This document shows positions 25,601 through 40,600 of a DNA stretch of 64,000 nt, one piece after another. Numbering within the stretch: the first letter of the stretch is position 1; every line of letters begins with the position of its first letter. Source of the DNA: Meandrina meandrites (Eukaryota; Cnidaria; Anthozoa; Scleractinia; Meandrinidae); assembly GCA_963693305.1 (NCBI GenBank), contig OY855905.1, positions 15,453,237 through 15,517,236 of the forward strand, written 5' to 3'. Both the position numbers and the translations under genes were made by a program. Under the pieces are notes generated by a model, which saw nothing but the letters and a program-made list of their open reading frames with translations, was not told the origin of the DNA and did no database searches.

Positions 25601-28600
25601 CAATAGTAAATTTTTAACATTAAAAAAAACAAGAACTAATTTAATTGTCAAAATGTCACTAAATGGCTTATTCTGTTAGCGCTTATTTTGTTGCTAGCTT
25701 TTTTACAACCGTAACACGATACTTTTGTTTGTTACAGGATAATTTTGTGTTTTTGTCAAACACTGTAAAACAATACCTTTGTTTTTTTTAAAACGCATGT
25801 AACATGACACTTTTGTTTATCTCACTTTTGTAACATGATACTTTTGTTTTTCTTGAAAACACCATGTCTCCAATGAGTAATCGAAAAGTAATAAACGAAG
25901 TAATAAACGAGTCAAATCAAAAACCATATTTTTAGGAAAGCTTTTAAAGCGAAGTACACCTGAAGTATTTGTTTGCTGTCGTAAATGTAAATTATTATCA
26001 ATATACGCGGCCAAATTGAAAACCGCCCTCTTGAAAACACGCGCTTTGCGGGCCGCAAATGACTCCTAGCGGGCCGTTAATGCATTAACGGCCCTGCAGC
26101 TGATTGGTTAATATTCATCATCCGATGAATATTAACCAATCAGGTCACGTTTAATGACGCGGGAAAACCATTTAGGTGCGTACAGCAAGTTTTAAAGTAA
26201 AAAAAGTTTCGAACAGTTTCTCGCTGAGCGAATAGTGTTCGAAAAGAAAAATCAAAGCCTATTTGTTATGAATGGGACAAAATGCAGCTAGAAAATTCGG
26301 ATGAAGAAGCAAAGGCACAAGGGGAAGATATAAAAAGAACAACTTCTTGTTGTCTTACGAGAAACGAAACACAACAAAACAACGGTTCACTTCATTCATG
26401 TTCATTTTGTGTTTCTCGGGTCGAGCTAAATTAACTGAAGCATTGCGGGGATTTTACGCCGAGGCTCAACTGGAAAATGTAAGTTCGTAAATTATTATTA
26501 TCCACTTATTTTCAGAGACACAGCAGCCCTTTTTAACTACACCTATACAAAACATGGGCCTCAGTGTAGCATAGCACAAAATTTTCAACGCGAAGTACTT
26601 GTATTATTGAACATGTAAAGCTCATTAAATGTGTTAGTTAAAGCTTATATCTGGATGTTCAGGGATGTTATTTGGCCTTGTATATTGATAATAATGATAA
26701 TTAAATGACTTTTTTCGGGAATATTGTTTATTTGCTCCCTTGTAGTGTCATTTGCGGCCCTTGCGCTTCGCGCTCGGGCCGCAAATGACACCACGCGGGC
26801 GCAAATAAACAATATTCCCTCAAAAAGTCATTTTATTGTCCTATTCTCATTCAACAAACAGGAACAAGAACTAATTAATTTTAGTTATCAAACTGTCACG
26901 GAATGACATGCTCTTATTCTGTTGCTGCTATCAATTGTAGTTTATTTTTAAAGCAAAACCATTTTTAAGTCAATACCCATACCGGTTAATTAAATGTCTA
27001 AACGTGGTGTGTTTAAACGCTACTTGCCCAAGAGTCAGTGAATCGAGCAAGACGCTAAAGAGACTAATTAACTAACTAATAAATTGATTTTAATCATTAA
27101 ATTAATTGCGGTTTTCAGTTGGCGACACGGAGTCTCAAGCAATATTAAATTTAGGAAGTTTCCTTGTCACAAACTCTTAAAAGAAGAGGCCACAACATAC
27201 TCTGAAGAAGATTCCTTGCCATTTTTATGACTCTTCATAAACACAGTATTAACACCACAATGAGAACATTATTCTTCAAATCTGCTTTGTGCAAATGCTT
27301 TATTTAATTTCTACTACGGCCAGCGAAACTATCCCGTCCTAATTACAGTGCGACTACTCAAACCGGGGCACCCTGAACAAAATTAACCAATCACAGTGTT
27401 AATTGAAAACAAAGGATAGGGACATTATTTAGCAACGGACCAATGACGTTCTAGGACCCAAACAAAAGATTAGCAACAAAATTTGAACTGTCAACAACGT
27501 TACAAACAGATGCGGACCTCTCAGGAAACTTGCCTTGTCTTTGATTGGTTACTTTCGATTCTAAATTTTTAAGAACAAGCAAAATCAGTCTTGGGTTTTC
27601 AAATTCGATGGAATAATAAATAATATTCGCCGCCACGATCAGGATCAGTGTATATATACGTAAAGGAAACGTTAGTATACAATTGGAATTAAACAAACCT
27701 TTATTGGCTTTGCATTTACAGACAATCTCTAGCTCTCACAAGAACTTTTTTATGCTATAAAATAAAACGCAATGCATGGGATAATTTTTCTGTTTGTCTT
27801 TGAACATTTGTTGTTTACATGTAACCGAAAACACGGTAGGTCAACATGATGAACGATGCCGTTGAGCAGTAGCCTTTGCTGCAGTTCTGTGCTACTAATG
27901 CTAGGCTTGCACAGTTTTTCGTTTTCTAAAATTCAACGACATCTTCCACCATTTTTGATCGTGGCGCAGCTGCTCTCCGTACATGCATCGATGAATTGTT
28001 TAAATAATTGTCACGCAAAACGTTTTGCACAAAGTGCCAACTACTTTTGACCATAGTTAGTAGAGGAGACTGGTTATGAAAGCCAGCGAACTTCAAAGAG
28101 CTAAACAATGGAGCGGTCTCCAATGTAGAACAGACCCATCACGTGACTCTGACCCTGCACAAGTTCATTCAAGATGGCGGACGGAGCACACGATCTGTTT
28201 ATTTGGGAAGACGATTTAGAGGCAATTTTTGACATTTTGGAAGGCGATGGAGTATAAGAAAAGCATTTTCGGTCACAGTTAGTAATGTAAGCATAACAGG
28301 TTGCCATTTTGAGTCATAATTTCAAACTAATGAGCTTAAATGTTCGGCACATTTGCTGCTCGATTTGTGTGGAATCCTACAAACGCTCACCTACAATATA
28401 AGCTTATATATTGCCTATCTGTCGATGGTTATGTCCTCTCGGGTTCCTGCGAATCACGAAATTCCTATATTAAACCTTTGAGAAAGATCTGGGATATGGT
28501 GATCTGTTTATATTGTTTTTAGTGCTAGACCTTGTAGTAGTCTAGTAGATACCTAGTAGATAATTTGTGCTTCCTAATAATAGTTCCAGTGAGTCAAAAA

Positions 28601-31600
28601 AGCCAGCATACAATTTGGCTGCCGCACTTTATGTTTTAACTCTTCAAATATTCTTCAGTTACCACAGACAAATACATTTTTGGGGTGTTGTTGTTGTAGG
28701 CTCAGCATTAAGAGAATGTTTGCAATTACTTGGGGAAGAAATGTAAATGTTAACACTTAGCTAAGAGCTACTGTAGTGCAGGTAGCCCACGACTAAATCA
28801 GGGGTTTCAATAGAAGCCGGCAACCGGCGAATTTCACCGCCTACTTTCCAAATCATCGCCGCCTACTTTCTAGCATTAATCTAACATTAAATTTCATTTG
28901 AGTTCCTTGAGTTTCTCTAGTCACACAATTCTCACCTGTTAAATATGAAATATGAAATAAAAAGAAAACGTTTTCTATGCTGTGTCCATTTTTTGTCGCT
29001 GTATTAGTATATTTCTGAAAGGTTACGGCTGTGTAGCGATTTCAACTTGCAATAGTTTTACCTGCGTAGTCACCCACGTCGATTAAACAGAGGAGAGGGA
29101 CTGGTGTCAATAGTTGCCTCGATCACATTCGCTCTTCAGTTCCGGTCCATGTGCGATGATGGAACCGGGGCGAAAACGTACGGGAGGCGGCAGTATTTTA
29201 GCATATCTTAACAAAAGGTCAAGACCGGAAACAGAAACAGGTATGTAAATTTTATTATTACCATTGTTTTTCCATTCATAGTTTCATTCAGTCGTCGAAC
29301 TCGCCGCAAAAAATCAAAGATAAGATTATTCACTGGACAGCGACTGAATCTTTTCAACACGGCAAAATTGCAGTTTCAGTCGCTTTATAATACAAATGCC
29401 TTTTTGAAGAGATTTCCCTTTGGTTTCCTTCTTATATCCGTAAACACTTTCATAAATAACGATTCTTCAATGAAATTTGCCTAAGCCGAGGCTCGTATAA
29501 ACTAACTTTATGCTGCCAGCGTGTTGTGAAATGACTTGTCTTGTCGGCGTGTTGTCCCCGCTAGCAAAGTGTTGCTTGCTGCACGTGCAAATTTTACCGC
29601 GTGATGATTGCATTGCCCGGGTATCCAATTGAATTAGGACGCCATAGATTTACGTAAGTTTTATTATTACTAAACCGTGTGTATAAAGACCTATACAGTA
29701 TACCTGCTTATATCGTAGGTACTGCCTTAAACGATAAAGAGCTAACAAGTACTTCATCCGATGAGTCGTCGTCAGTCACCGGTGCGAGTGAAAATAGCCA
29801 ACTGCCGGCAAATAAAGTCTCCTATACGTCTGACACTCCTCAAGACTGGAAAGAACTCATAGAGAAAGGGTTTAATGATGTTTCCGTAGTCCATAGTAAA
29901 TACACTTGCTCTCAAAAGAACTGCGTAAATCTAAGCACCCAGGAATTGAAGCGGATTAAATGCCGAGGGCCCGGAAAGGATTGCTTTAATCATCAATGGC
30001 TCCTAGATCCAGCTCTATCGTATTGTGAAACGACTGGCTACTTTTGGCTCCTTTACGAGGAGGGCATTGGAATGTTTTGTCTTATTTGCAAAAAGCACAA
30101 CAAGATCAATTTACAAAACAAATCAAGTAAATTTAACATTGAAGCCTCTGTAAGATTTAAGCGCACTGCGGTTTTGGAGCATGGAAACTCAAAACAACAC
30201 AAATCTGCAGTAGAAGCAGAACTGATAAGAAGAGTTTCCGTATTCCATAAGGAAATTGAAAGAAGAGATCAGTCCAGGGATGATGTAATCCATTCAGCAT
30301 TTCTTTCATTGTATTGGCTTGCGAAAGAGGAGGTGGCGAACAAAAAATTTGCAGCCCTTCTAGAAATGACAGAGCTCCTTGGCCTCTCCGACATGAGATT
30401 CTTTAATCACAGATCAGCAGGTGCTACACGCGAAATGCTCCTCATTCTTGGACGGGTAATAAAGAATGCAACCCTGGAAAAAGTAAAAAGAGCTAGTTGC
30501 TTTGCCCTCCTCTGCGACGAAGTTTGTGACATTGCCAACAATGAGCAACTGGTCACCTTTATTAAGTACGTTGACCCTGATAGCAGTAGGGCAACCACAG
30601 AATTTCTATCCACCAAGAATCTTTTGACAAGCTCCCAGTCAGCCAATGCTGAAACAATAAAATCAACTGTGTTGACGCAAATGGCAGATGCGAAATTGGA
30701 AGTGTCAAAGCTGACGGGTCTGGCAACAGATGGAGCAAGCGTAATGACAGGAAAGAGGAATGGCGTTGCCTGTAAGCTTCGTGAAGAGTCCAAATTACTG
30801 CTGAGTGTGCACTGTATTTGCCATCGTCTTGCGTTGGCATGTAACGATGCAAATGATGACGTTGCCTACATTAAGACGGTGGAAAAAATACTGATACAGT
30901 TGTGGTCGTTATTTCATAATTCAGCAAAGAAGACGGCTGCTTATGCAAAAGCAGTTGTTAATTACAACCAGATTTCATTGTCAACTCAAGGTCGTAAGAA
31001 AATAGGAAAGTCTTTCAAAAAGGCTTGCAGAACTCGATGGCTATCCATGGAGAAGGCAATAGACGGTGTTTACAATGATTTCGTCCCTCTTACTCAAACA
31101 CTTCGCTTGTTGAGTGAAGATGGAGATTCAATGGCTACTGGTCTGTTGCAACAGGTTGGAAATATCAAGTTTCTTTCAGCTGTTTATTTGTTGCACCAGG
31201 TTCTTCCCCCACTTGCTCACCTGAGTAAAGTGTTTCAAGCAGGTTCTGTGTCATTTGCAGCAATAGGCCCAGCTATAAACTACACCTTTGAGGCGCTTAA
31301 GACTGTGTCAGAACAGAAGAGCCCACTAAGTGCACTTCAGAAAGATCTTTGCACAGACGGCAGGCTTTCAGTTTGTGATTTGTCTTCTCCTTCGGCCCAT
31401 CAGGAACAAAATCTAACTAACCTGACTGACCGGTATGTCAAAGCTCTACAAGAGAACATCAACAACCGATTTGACGAGAGCCTTCCTGTCCTAACTGCAT
31501 TCCGCATATTTGATGTCACTGCCATTCCCAATAGATCTGACGTGGGATTTAAGGAGTACGGAGTCAAAGATGTGGAAATTCTGGCTGAACACTTCTTCCA

Positions 31601-34600
31601 GGAAGAGCCTGAGGAAATGAAAAATGAAAAGAAGGAGGAACTCCTCTCTGAATGGCAAAAGTTGAAATATAACTTTTTGCAACTAAGAGAAGACATTCCA
31701 CCTGAAATTGCTAAGCCAACAAACAACATGATGACCAAGTCCCCAACAGAATGGCTTCTAGAGCGGATGCTCTCACTGCGTTCAACTTACCAGCATTTTT
31801 TTCCTGGAATGCTCCGCATTGCTGAGGTGTGCCTTTCTTTGCCGGTAAGCAACGCTTGGCCTGAAAGGGGCGCCTCAGCAATCAAGCGCATTAAGACGCG
31901 GATGAGGAGTACAATCAAAGATGATATGCTTGAGGCACTGATGCAAATTTCTATTAATGGTCCAAAGGTGAAGGAATGCAGCGGTGTTGTGAAGGAGTCA
32001 GTGCAACAGTGGTTAAAAGAGAAGCCTAGAAGAAAGCTGGCCAAGAAGACTGCAACTGGTAATCATAACACCTGTACAGTTTCAACCAGTGATGCTGCAG
32101 TTCAAGTGGAGATTCCTGAAACTGAAGACGAAGAGCCTGAGAATATTGAAGACAGCGAAGTAGTTCAGATTGAGGAGGAAGATCAGCTTCAACTTGAGGT
32201 TAATGCTGCTATTGCAGTGATGAAACTACCAGATGGTGGAGACAGTGACTCAGATAGCGCTTTTGAGTCAGACAACGATTATGACTAACGTTATTGTTAT
32301 GTGCGTACTCTAAAGTTATAGTCTAGCAAAGCGTTACATTCCTTCGTCCTTGCTAACTAGTCCTTGGATAGCAGTTCTTTATTTATCCAATGCTGCAGTT
32401 GTTTAAATACCTTTTCAGGAAACAAGCAGTTTTTAGTAGCTTTTACAAGCCAGGGAAACAAGTGGAAATCAGTAATGGAAAATGCTAGTGACCATAGATT
32501 AATAGTAGATTAACACCACAGCAAGATTGTCTTTCATTTTATTTGTAAACATTGTTTTCCTGTTTCATTTGATGTAATACTTCTTGACTCTTGCTATGCA
32601 TCTGCAAATGCTTCACATTGCATAATGTATATAATGAAACATTCCTAAGATTCAGTATTCTATGGGTGACGTAATCCTTTTATTAAAATTGAACTTCACC
32701 TGAAAAACTAAAAACAGTTGTCACTAATGCTGTTGTTACTTAATCAATAATTAGTACTGAAATTGATGCCAGAATGCAGGAAATGGCATTTCCGGGCTTC
32801 TAGATTTCAAAATTTTCTAGGGGAGCATGCCCCCAGACCCCCCTAGTGGGGGAGGGACCTCACGGCTCCTCAATTTTACAGCCCCCTACTTATAATAGTT
32901 GAGCCGCCTACTTCAAAACTTATTGAAACCCCTGCTAAATATATAAATATCAAACAAGTAAACAAATGGAAAAAGTAATAGTGAGCTGAAAATGTATATT
33001 CATATGCGAATTTTAAGTGGAAGGTTTTGAGACACAGGGATGCAAAACTTTAGAATAGGAAGGGAAGGATTCCAACAGCTAAAACAGTTACCACAAGCCT
33101 TCTTGCATAAAATGGTTGGTAGTGTTAAATGCAATGTAAAAGAAACTGAAGTGCTTGCACGTGAGGCAGCAGATATTTATATCAAACCCTTGAAGAAGGG
33201 TGCAAGAGGCAGAATATTTTTGGGAATTGAATTGCAAAGGTTAGATATTGCTGGGAAAACCCTGATAGTGACTTCCTTAATAACTACAATTTGATTATCA
33301 GATAATATCACATGCAGAACTTGAATCACTCAATCCACTTTTGCCAAGAATAAATATCGACAAGGACAGGGACTGAACTGAACTTTTACTTTATTTACCC
33401 TCAAATTGCTCAGTTTCTGTCTCCAAGCATTCCCACCCCAACCTGGACAGTGCCACTGAGTACAACTTTATGTTTATACTAGAGAACTGAGAAAACCCTT
33501 ACAAATCTCAAGTCTGAATACAATCAAAATCTTACTTATTCAGTGTTGGTGTTATAAAACTATGAGACTTAGGAGAAATTGAAATTGTAACCATGTAACC
33601 CCCCTCCCCCAATTTGCTTTACAATTGATATGTTGCACAGTAGGTGACACTATTTGGCAGAATGACAGAACGGCAAAAGTTTATTGCCCCAACCAACAAA
33701 AGTTAACTGCAAGCAAACCGAAGTAAAAGCTAACCACAAGCAAACCGGGGTGAGTCTAACGACACACAAACCGGGGTGAACCTAACCGCAAGCAAACTAG
33801 TGACATTCCGTCATTCCACCAAATAGGTCACCCTTGCACAACAGCATTTAGGGTGTCTTAGATGAACATAAGTGGATACAACATCTACCCTGGATCCAAA
33901 TATGATCATCTGGGATGATGGAACACAAAAGTAATCACTTTGATATCATTTGAGAATAAAGCATTCAAATTTTTATTGTGTGGTTCCAGAAAATAGGGAA
34001 AAAATAGGAAAAATATGGCCCCCCCACCCCTCCGGAAATTCCAATTTAGCTTCATACATTGTTTTAAATTTTTGGTTCTTCAAGACCCCCCCTCCTCCCT
34101 GGAATTTCCAATCCCTTCTGTGGGGGGAGTATGGATATTTTCTGGAGCCACACATTTTTAAAATCATGTCTTCATCATCAGGCTCATAGCTAAGTTTCAA
34201 TTTGATAACTTCTAAATAATCTTCATTCCTGAAGTAGAAATCAAACAGGCTCTACAATTATGTGTGAATCTCAGAATACTTCATGACTGACCAAGAGAGC
34301 TAGCAATACCTGTAGTGACAACAAGGAAGACCTTTTTGCAAATGAGCCTCTTGTAGACCAGGGAAGGAGAAAACCCATGATCAACAAAATAAGTTCATAT
34401 TTCTAACAGTTATAGGAGGAATATTTTGTTTCAACTTTTAAGATACATTCCCAGGGATAAATTATCATGGCCTGTGTGATGGAGTACAGGTAATATGGAT
34501 ATTACAAGGAGAAATTTTTATTATGATCAGCAATCTGTGACTCGAAGAGTTTACTGCTATATGGAAATGAAAAAGAAATCCCTACATAAAAAAAGAACAA

Positions 34601-37600
34601 CTGTTACTGTGACATGAATGTTTACTGTTTCATTACCTATGCATATGTGTGAAGATATTGCAATGGGTCAGCCTCTGACTCACAACAGAAACACTTTTAT
34701 TCTTATTAATAAAAACAAAACAAAATTATACAAGGAGAGACTATTAAAAAACAACCATTTACAAATGCGTTGGACAGCAATAAAATAAAATTGTAAGGAA
34801 AGAAAGATATTCGAGAAAGAAACTTTCTCTTTACAGTGAATTCGAAATTTGTATGCATGCGATGGTGGGTATGAACACCTTCCCTTCTACTTAGTACTAT
34901 GCTATGGTCAAACAAACCTTATACATATTTCTGTGTCTTTGGCTTCAAAATAATTTACACAGATAAACAGTACCCTATCACTCTCGACTCGGCTATTTTG
35001 TTCAGCCAGCCTTTCTTCCATTTCCTATGTGTGCCTCTAAGTGCTGGTGCGAATAGCTTCCAAATGTCGATTTCTCTTCTCCTTCTGCGTGATCCACAGC
35101 CGAAGGCAGCGAAATTATCGCCTGGTATTGCAATCGACGATCTTTTATCTTGTAAATCTTATGGTTTTTGACTCATTTTCAACCAGAACAAGCCAACTTT
35201 CACAGTGGATTCAACCACGCTTCGAATAGAACTCACTCGGGACGCCATCTTGAAATTTTGCTTGTGCAGGGTCATTATGTCACGTGACGATGCAAAAACC
35301 ATAACAAAGAGATATTTCTTTGAAGTTCACCGGGTTTCATAACCAGTCCCCTCTACTAACTATGTTTTGACTTTGCCTGCGATTATCTGTTGGTTCATTC
35401 CAGTGTGATGTAAGTCCAAAATGCACTCTCGTAACAATTGGGAATGTCGGCAACCATTATCATATATCCCCCGTCACGATTCAATCGAACTTTGTAACGT
35501 TGTTGACAGTTCAAATTTTGTTGCTAATCTTTTGTTTACGTTCTAGAACGTTATTGGTCCGTTGCTAAAAAATGTCCCTATCCTTTGTTTTCAATTAACA
35601 CTGTGATTGGTTAATTTTGTTCAGGGTGCCCCGGTTCGAGTAGTCGCACTGTAAACGAACGCTCGAATAACAATTTAGTGTTGGGTCTTTAGCTGGCGGC
35701 GTGTGCGTTGTAAGCGGGCAAGCATTTCAAATCCGGGGTTAATTCACAACTCACCGATTCTGCCTTCAACAAACCTAAAATCTTCGAATGAAATCGCTCG
35801 CTTACAACTGTGTCAGATTACTTTGATTGGTTCTGATAGTACCTAAAACCTGATTGGTGTGACATACAAACATACTCCACTGACTGACTGACTGACTGAC
35901 TGACTGACTACACGGTCCATCACGCCGACTAAAGAGTTATTTTTGAAAAAATAACTCAAAAAAAAAATACTTAGTAATTTTCATTAAAGCAACTACTCAG
36001 CATACATTTAAAAACAACTTACTGTAACTCCTTGAATAGTCCTCACTAGAAACTCCTTTGTACTTATCGCGGTTTTTCTTGGACCTCTTCCGTTCTTGCT
36101 TTAATCTATCGTCATCTTGCACCAGCTCAACAAGGTCTTTCACTTTATGACGAACTACATCGTAAATAACATGAAACAACAATGAATTATTAACACAGAT
36201 GCTCAATTTATATTAATAACCAAAGTTAGAATGGTGTGCAACACAATATCCACCAAATGAAACTAAAAATGAAGTATTACAGTACTAGTGGAGGGTGTTT
36301 GAACCTGAGTGTTGTGTACCAGTTATGCAATATTAGTACTCTTCAGTAATATACTAGGCATGTTTGGACAAGCTGTGGTTCATCTTTTGATGAGATGCAG
36401 TTGAGCCAAAATGACCATGACTAGACCAAACTAGACGGAAGTGTTGCAGGGGTTGAATGGTGCCAACATAACATATAATCAGGTAAACATCTGTATCCAA
36501 ATATAATTTTCCTTTCATCAACAAGTGATGTTGATGTGGTTTTGACTTTGTACTCTTTATCTTGATTGGTTATGGTTTGATAATAATTTATAAATTATTA
36601 TTCAACATTTAGATTGTTAGCTTTAGATTTCTATGGGGTAATAGTTAGCAGGGTTGAATCAACAATCACCCCATAGAAATGAAGAGTGAATAACCTAATA
36701 ATTAGATTATTGTTTTAGTACAACTAAAACAAGTCTAACTACATGTTTTTACTTGAACAATTTCTAGTAATTATTACACTACATATAAAGTAGTATTATA
36801 CTTCACACTCTAACAAAATCACATGCAGACTGAATTGTCATTTGAAACTTGTAGCTGTTTCCAGGACTCAAAATTAAAAAAAAATCCCTAAGTCACCATT
36901 TGGCGACTAAATGGTAAAAATCTCACCAAATGCAAATTTTTGGTCGCCAGATTGTAAAGTCAAATAGGGACTAGTTCAAAAGTGTTTAAAATCATTTGTA
37001 GCAATTTAATCCAACAAAGCACTGAATAAACAAACATTACAGAAGAAAAACAAAACAATCTTAATACAAGGTTCAAAACAAACACATATAAGATTTAATT
37101 TATGGCCACTTTGTAGCTATAACGTAGGTGATTGCAAATACAAAGCAATCATGACCCAAGGAATCAACATGGAGGATAATCGTGCATTACAATAGACACA
37201 ATCCATAGGCATACATGACATACTCAATGCTCAAGGGTTTGCAATGCATTATAGGGCAATTTCAAACAGGGTCGGCAATTTAATTTACAGGTTTTTCCGA
37301 TGTAAAAGAACTTTTACAGAAAAGTAAAAAGATGGATTGACTTCTTTCTTATTTTAAATGTTTTAGAAGCAAAAATCTTCTTATTTAAGGTAGTTAGACT
37401 GATTTTAGCTCAAAAATGAAACAAATCAAATTGTTCAAGGATTTGAAAGAAGACATGGATTTATCCACATTCTCAAGAGATAAGCTCTCCTTTCTGGCTA
37501 TATGCAGAATAATTTAGACCCAAAGTCGGTCGCTAGGGCAGCATTTTGAGACGCCATATTGAATTTAATGTGTGACATGATGCGAGGACGAACCAAAGGT

Positions 37601-40600
37601 CGTTTTGTGGCTCATTTTGCTGTTGTAAAGCTTTCCTTTATAATGGGAGACACAGGTTTTGGTCTGCTGTACTTTCCATGTGAAATTAACTGCAATGTAT
37701 TCTATAAAAGAGGCAAAATGGCCATCATTATATCAGACGAACGTGATTTAGGAAGTGGCATTGTGGAAGTGGCTATCGATCATTGCGAAGTATCAACTAT
37801 AAGCCAAAATCAGTCGCTCAGAGCAATTCAGGCAGTCTGAATTAAAAGCAGATGGCAAAAATAAACTTAACTTATGTCCTTTGTGTGGTCTCTTAGTATT
37901 CTGACTCCATGTACCGTAAAGTTCCGTGTATAAGCTGCACCCGTAGATAAGCCGCACCCCCGATTTGGAAGCTCAAATTTCGAAAACACAAGAAAGTTTG
38001 AAGTTCCTTTGAAGTTCTATTTGTATACAAACAAGCACGATTTCAAAACACCACACACGGTGGTTGTGGCAAACCTTTATACAAACGCGGTCTTTAAATG
38101 GCGAAATTTCACTTATCATACCTTAATTTCTGTTTTTATTCACCATATCTTATCTGTTGATACCACTTTGTCAAGATTATCACTTCAAAACACTCCATAA
38201 AGTTGAAATTCCGACAAATTCGTACGCGTTTGGAACGAAACGAACGAATGCTTAGCAGCCAAGCTTTCAAACGTGGAGAGGAGTCTGGGTCTCGGCAAAA
38301 CAGCAAAATGGATTGCAAAATGGATGAATTTACTTTCGATTCAGCTGTTCGGGGGATACCGTGTTTGTCAAGATGTTTGGAAACCCGCAGTGGGGAAAAA
38401 CTTCACGCTGAACAGGAGTTTGACAAGAACTGATGGATAAATTTGCAGTGAAGGTCACGAAAAACAGCGAAACTGTCGGCCATATGCCTCGCGAGTACTC
38501 GCGAATATCCTGGTATTTTCGCGGTGGAAAGATACATGTTGAAGTGACAGGCCACAGGCTTCATTGCAAACAACTTTATGAATATTAATTAGGCCTTTAA
38601 GAACTCCAACCACAGATGTTTCTGTAGATAAGCCGCACCCCCGATTTTTGACTTAAATTTTGAGGAAAAAGGTGCGGCTTATACATGGAACTTTACGGTA
38701 ATTGCTACATTGAGGTTTATTTCGTTTCTGCAACTCCTGACATAACATTTACACAACACCGCAAAAATTTGTCGCCCAGCATGACATTCTTCATGCAATA
38801 CGTACGCAGTAGCTCAGTACGCCTATTATCCACTGTGCCCATAAGCCGAGGTGTCAATTTCACATGGTTACTATGCATTACCGTAATTGTTTACACTGCC
38901 ATTTTGACCTTCGACAGTGGACATGTGAGATCATAGATTTTCGCGCTATAATCGGCTCTTTGTTGCCACAAACATTTCGAACAGCGGTTTCTGAGAAGAT
39001 TTCAAAATGGCGCTTGATAAACATGTTCTTGTGATGCGATATCGGTGATAAACTACCACAATTCAAGGACCTACACAGACCGCACTCAACAGTATTTTAT
39101 GAATAAAGATGTAGATTTATCGTATCTGGATGACATTTGCGTGGTTTATTGTTATAATATGAAAGAAACTTTTCACGGGAACCCTGAGCGAAAGAAGCTT
39201 CCTGCGAAATGTTAGAGCCTTGCAATTATTTGACATGTGTATTAAACTTTACAACTCGATATCTGGAAAATTAAGCACCTTTCCTCAGGGTTCCCGCACG
39301 TTTTTTCCTTTACTGCATGGGAATAGACTCGTGTATTAAATTTTGTTCAGCTTAGAAAATTAACCCATTGACTCCAAAACCGGCTGTAACCGGCCACGTG
39401 TCGCAACCCCCGAATTTCCTAAACCGGGCGTAACCGGCCGTAAAAACATATGTGAATAATTGCCCTTTCCCTCCCTCCCTGGAGACGATTTGGTTCTCCT
39501 ATTATTTTATAGATAATAAGGGGAAATAAACCAATCAAAATCTGTCTTTTGCACATATTTTTAGAGAACTCTAGGGGTCCTAGAAAGAAGACTTTTGGTC
39601 TTGACTCATGCGTTCAAAATGCACAAGCAAATCATGGCCTATTGCGGCTCTTGTTTACAAACTTTCAAGGGCTTGTTTTTAGTTCTGAACACGTATTTGT
39701 TGTTTGTCACACAGTCGAAGTAATAGCAAACATCGCTGCTGGCACAATGAATTTCAAAGCGTTTTACAACATCACAGTAGCATCTATGAAATGTCACATT
39801 TTGGTAGTTTTTTTAGTTTTCTATAAAACAATGCAAAGCAGAGATTTTATGTGGTTAAATGTAATTTAAGCTAAGTTAAACATGAAACAATGCTGGTCAG
39901 CAGCCTTCCCCTGTCCTGGTCATGCGCAGTGGCTCGGGGTCTGCTGGGGGTCGCGTGGTTTTACAGCTCGGCTTTTGAGGTCAACTCATTCTCACGTGCA
40001 ATTTTGCCAGTTTGACTGTGCTTTGCGATTTCGCTCCCTGCCCTCCCTCCCTCGCTGGTAAGTATGAGGCAAGTATCATGGTTCCAGTGTTTCTGCAGTG
40101 TGACGGTGCCTGGTGGTTGCCGCTCACAGGGTTGTCATGGTTACCCTACGCACTCAGCTCTTGTGCTCGAGGCTCCACTATCTTTCCAGGCACCTTCCCC
40201 AAGCTCATCTATTGTTGATGAGTTTAATTTGTTTTTGATCTGTTATAATAGATAGATTTCGACCAGCACTTCAAGCTACAACAATTTTGGTCGCCATGGC
40301 AAGTGGAAATAAAATTTGGCGACTAAATTTTCCACACAGGTCGCCAATTTGGCAACCGGTGTAATGCAAAGGGCTGGTTACGCATCAACATTTTTTTTTG
40401 CAGTTCAATCACTAAGCCAAACAAATTTGACCACAAAACTTTTCATTACAACTATTTCAATCGCCTATCTTACTCATCTGTTTGAATTAAGGATACCTCA
40501 TTGCTCAGACACCTAACTGTGTTTTCATGCCTTCGATCATGGAACCGCCTATAAAGTTTGCAAACCACATTTCCTTTCCATTGTTTTAGTGTACTGTACA

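Larger units (their letters stand above)
27346..35651. mobile_element. 8.3-kb TA-flanked inverted-repeat unit
   Basis: The left end CAGTGCGACTACTC with AAACCGGGGCACCCTGAACA is inverted at the right end, where it reads TCGAGTAGTCGCACTG; both are flanked by TA. The arms match for about 160 bp, then diverge, and match again at a TAGTTAGTAGAGG...CTGGTTATGAAA block and a CACGTGA...AAGATGGCG block. CAGT ends with TA duplication suggest the pogo/Tc1 group, but no transposase is found. The hAT-like transposon at 28799-32934 is inserted inside. Confidence 0.7.

Noticed and set aside
28174..28257. First exon of a host gene (MADGAHDLFIWEDD)
   Set aside because: It lies in the arm of an inverted-repeat unit with a related start-like motif in the other arm, and no downstream exon was found.
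29679..32288. Single-exon zinc-finger host gene starting at 29679
   Set aside because: The in-phase splice from an upstream exon at 29156-29240 gives a better N-terminus, and the TIRs with target duplication show that it is a transposon gene.
37559..37840. 93-codon plus-strand ORF as a host gene
   Set aside because: No recognisable domain, and no linked exons or supporting context; AT-rich intronic sequence yields such frames by chance.
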